Of a stretch of 9,025 nt of DNA, positions 7,192-9,025 are shown piece by piece. Below the pieces are notes generated by a model. That model had not been told where the DNA came from. It saw nothing but the letters and a program-made list of their open reading frames with translations, and searched no databases. The position numbers and the translations under genes are program-made. Position 1 is the stretch's first letter. Each line of letters starts with the position of its first letter. This stretch comes from Gammaproteobacteria bacterium (GTDB lineage: Bacteria; Pseudomonadota; Gammaproteobacteria; Chromatiales; Chromatiaceae). The stretch is taken from NCBI GenBank assembly GCA_013041975.1, contig JABDQZ010000373.1, forward strand, positions 1 through 9,025. Reading direction: 5' to 3'.

Positions 7192-8615
7192 CAGTGTTGG
7201 TGTCCGCCAATGGTTTTATGTTCCGAACAACTTTTAGGTTGCGGTATCGCCTTGCCGGGATTGAGCATCAACTGTGGATCAAAGGCCTTTTTCACCGCAC
7301 GGAACTGTTCCAGTTCAGGCTCGCTGAACTGCACGCACATCTGGTGAACCTTTTCATAGCCGACGCCATGTTCACCGGTAATCGTGCCACCGACTTTTAC
7401 GCTCAGCTCGAGAATTTCTGCACCAAAATCTTCGGCGCGTTTTAGTTCGCCCGGGTTATTTGCATTGTAAAGAATCAGTGGATGCAGGTTGCCGTCACCC
7501 GCATGAAAAACATTGGCTACCGGCAGATCATAGACTTCTGACAATTTGCTGATACCGGTCAACACTTCACTTAAACGACTGCGTGGTACAGTGCCATCCA
7601 TACAGTAATAGTCCGGCGACATCCTGCCCACCGCCGGAAACGCGGCTTTACGGCCTTTCCAGAACAGTTCGCGCTCTTCTTCATCACGTGCGGTACGTAC
7701 TTCAGTAGCACCTGATGCCTGCAGCAATTCACGTACCTGCTTGATCTGAACCGACACCTCTTCATTGGTACCATCCAGTTCACACAACAGGATGGCCCTG
7801 GCATCGACCGGGTATCCTGCCTTGACGAAATCTTCTGCGGCCTGGATGGCAAGACTGTCCATCATTTCAAGACCGGCGGGAATAATGCCTTCGGCAATAA
7901 TAGCTCCCACCGAATCTGCCGCTTTTTCGATATCGTCGAAAGCTGCCATCATAACCTGGGCCCGCGTTGGAATGGGTAACAACTTGACCAGTACCTCGAC
8001 CACAATCCCCAGCATCCCTTCGGAACCATTCATCAATGCCAGCAAATCAAAACCTGGCGTATCGAGCGCAGCACCGCCAATGGTTAACAGTTCGCCCTGT
8101 GGAGTAATCACCGTCACTTCCATGACATTGTGAACCGTCAGGCCGTATTTCAGGCAATGCACACCTCCGGAGTTTTCAGCCACATTGCCACCAATGGTGC
8201 AGGCAATCTGTGAAGATGGGTCAGGCGCATAATATAGCTCATATTTTTTTGCGGCTTCTGAAATAGCCAGGTTACGTACACCTGGCTGTACGCGTGCAGT
8301 GCGTGCCTGCTTGTTGATTTCGATGATGCGACTGAACTTGCTAAGACCAAGCAAAACACCATCACTCAATGGCAAGGCTCCTCCAGACAAGCCGGTAGCC
8401 GCGCCACGTGCCACTACAGGCACCTGCATGTCATGGCAAACACGCATGACCTGCTGAACCTGTTCAATGGTGTCCGGCAATACCGCCAGTAACGGCAATT
8501 GCCGATAGGCAGGTAAACCATCACACTCATAGGGGCGCAGGGCTTCCTGTTCATGGATAATGGATTGTGCTGGCAGAAATTCTGCCAGTCTGTTGATGAG
8601 CTGTTTTCTGTCCAC
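7191..8615 (-). CDS. glcD: Glycolate oxidase FAD-linked catalytic subunit GlcD
   Basis: A 474-residue FAD-linked oxidase, slightly shorter than E. coli GlcD (about 499). It oxidises glycolate (often also D-lactate or other 2-hydroxyacids) to the oxoacid. Visible features: PYECDGLPAYR (28-38), a GlcD hallmark; the FAD-binding type 4 domain with VVARGAATGLSGGALPL (67-83) and PDPSSQIACTIGGNVAENSGG (131-151); and the C-terminal oxidase domain with HAGDGNLHP (371-379) and GEHGVG (414-419), both around the active site. It ends LNPGKAIP plus a short tail with three histidines. The start is a GTG at 8615 with no convincing ribosome site; the next gene upstream ends 24 bp before it. The N-terminal alignment with remembered GlcD proteins (PYECDG about 30 residues in) supports this start. 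D-lactate dehydrogenase is a weaker alternative, since glcE and glcF follow directly. Confidence 0.95.
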   Translation of the reverse strand: MDRKQLINRLAEFLPAQSIIHEQEALRPYECDGLPAYRQLPLLAVLPDTIEQVQQVMRVCHDMQVPVVARGAATGLSGGALPLSDGVLLGLSKFSRIIEINKQARTARVQPGVRNLAISEAAKKYELYYAPDPSSQIACTIGGNVAENSGGVHCLKYGLTVHNVMEVTVITPQGELLTIGGAALDTPGFDLLALMNGSEGMLGIVVEVLVKLLPIPTRAQVMMAAFDDIEKAADSVGAIIAEGIIPAGLEMMDSLAIQAAEDFVKAGYPVDARAILLCELDGTNEEVSVQIKQVRELLQASGATEVRTARDEEERELFWKGRKAAFPAVGRMSPDYYCMDGTVPRSRLSEVLTGISKLSEVYDLPVANVFHAGDGNLHPLILYNANNPGELKRAEDFGAEILELSVKVGGTITGEHGVGYEKVHQMCVQFSEPELEQFRAVKKAFDPQLMLNPGKAIPQPKSCSEHKTIGGHQH

Positions 8616-8639
8616 AAAAATACCGGTAATTAACAGGCT

Positions 8640-9025
8640 CTAACGAACGTCCAACAGTACAGCGAACTCACGTACAATCTGACCACTGGGCCAGTTCACT
8701 TCAACCAGAAAATTCAGATAAGGCTCGGATATCGCCCGGCTGCTGTAGACTCGAATCACCGGTTGTCCGCTGGCATTAAGTTTCGTCTCAAAATTCAGAC
8801 TCGATAACCGGTAAGGATAATCGACGCCAACCCGTGAAAATGCCTCTTTCGAGGCCAGTTTTACTCTAACAGTATCCAGTTCAGCCTCTTCCAGCGAGAG
8901 CAAGGGGATTTCACCTTCAAACGTTTGATTTAATGTTGATGATGTCTGTAATTTTCCAAGCCCCAGGGCCATAGCCTGGGCAGGTAGCATCAGTACGGCA
9001 AGCACTACCAGTATTGTTTCTGTCT
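8640..9025 (-). CDS. Short FimV N-terminal-domain protein (5' end outside window)
   Basis: The frame is open from the right edge to a TAG at 8640-8642. The visible N-terminus (TETILVV, then LAVLMLPAQAMA) is the hydrophobic core of a signal peptide, likely cut before LGLG. The following ~108 residues match the conserved periplasmic N-domain of FimV: LGLGKLQTSSTLNQTFEGEI, VKLASKEAF, YPYRLSSLNFE, PVIRVYSSRAISEPYLNFLVEVNWPSG and REFAVLLDVR. In full FimV/HubP polar-landmark proteins this domain is followed by LysM, a long acidic region, a membrane helix and cytoplasmic TPRs; here translation stops right at the end of the domain. A GTG at 9005 is a possible start but would leave out the basic signal-peptide n-region, so the true start probably lies beyond base 9025. 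It could be a natural stand-alone domain or the remnant of a longer gene. It is probably first in, or near the start of, the glc transcription unit. Confidence 0.8.
   Translation of the reverse strand, partial: TETILVVLAVLMLPAQAMALGLGKLQTSSTLNQTFEGEIPLLSLEEAELDTVRVKLASKEAFSRVGVDYPYRLSSLNFETKLNASGQPVIRVYSSRAISEPYLNFLVEVNWPSGQIVREFAVLLDVR

Noticed and set aside
7191..8615. Alternative reading of the FAD oxidase as a D-lactate dehydrogenase.
   Set aside because: The PYECDG motif, overall length and direct coupling to glcE and glcF favour the glycolate oxidase catalytic subunit.
1..9025. A possible new defence, mobile or toxin-antitoxin system, prompted by the neighbouring HerA-like ATPase and helicase.
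   Set aside because: Both proteins fall in ordinary chromosomal families (YjgR and HrpB). There is no nuclease, SIR2, effector or integrase gene nearby, and base composition looks uniform by eye.

Overview
The window looks like chromosomal DNA from a gammaproteobacterium. The support is a FimV-type N-terminal domain, a glycolate oxidase operon in glcD-glcE-glcF order, an HrpB helicase of the proteobacterial type, and a YjgR/HerA-like ATPase. GC is moderate (judged by eye, near 50%). I cannot place it further. I see no IS element, phage gene, tRNA, rRNA or CRISPR array.

Layout, left to right. At the left edge is the 3' end of a plus-strand gene I do not recognise (ends at 226). A 116-bp convergent gap follows (227-342). 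The rest is one run of minus-strand genes, read from the right edge leftwards: a short FimV N-domain secreted or periplasmic protein (8640-9025, 5' end outside the window), glcD (7191-8615), glcE (6130-7191), glcF (4925-6130), a TPR protein resembling the C-terminal half of CnoX/YbbN without its thioredoxin domain (4361-4906), hrpB (1873-4374), and a YjgR-family (DUF853) ATPase (343-1830). Gene junctions are 24-bp gap, 1-bp overlap, 1-bp overlap, 18-bp gap, 14-bp overlap and 42-bp gap. This is what one expects of a single long transcription unit whose promoter lies beyond the right edge.

Function. GlcD, GlcE and GlcF together make the membrane-associated glycolate oxidase, which converts glycolate (from photorespiring algae, or from 2-phosphoglycolate salvage) to glyoxylate and passes electrons to the respiratory chain. 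The genes around this core have no obvious metabolic link to it: a polar/envelope-type FimV domain, a chaperone-type TPR domain, an RNA-helicase-like protein and a HerA-like ATPase.

The two most interesting points are both 'half proteins': a FimV N-terminal domain ending in a stop exactly at the domain boundary, and a CnoX-like TPR half with no thioredoxin half. Both flank the glc genes tightly. I found no clear new defence or mobile system here.
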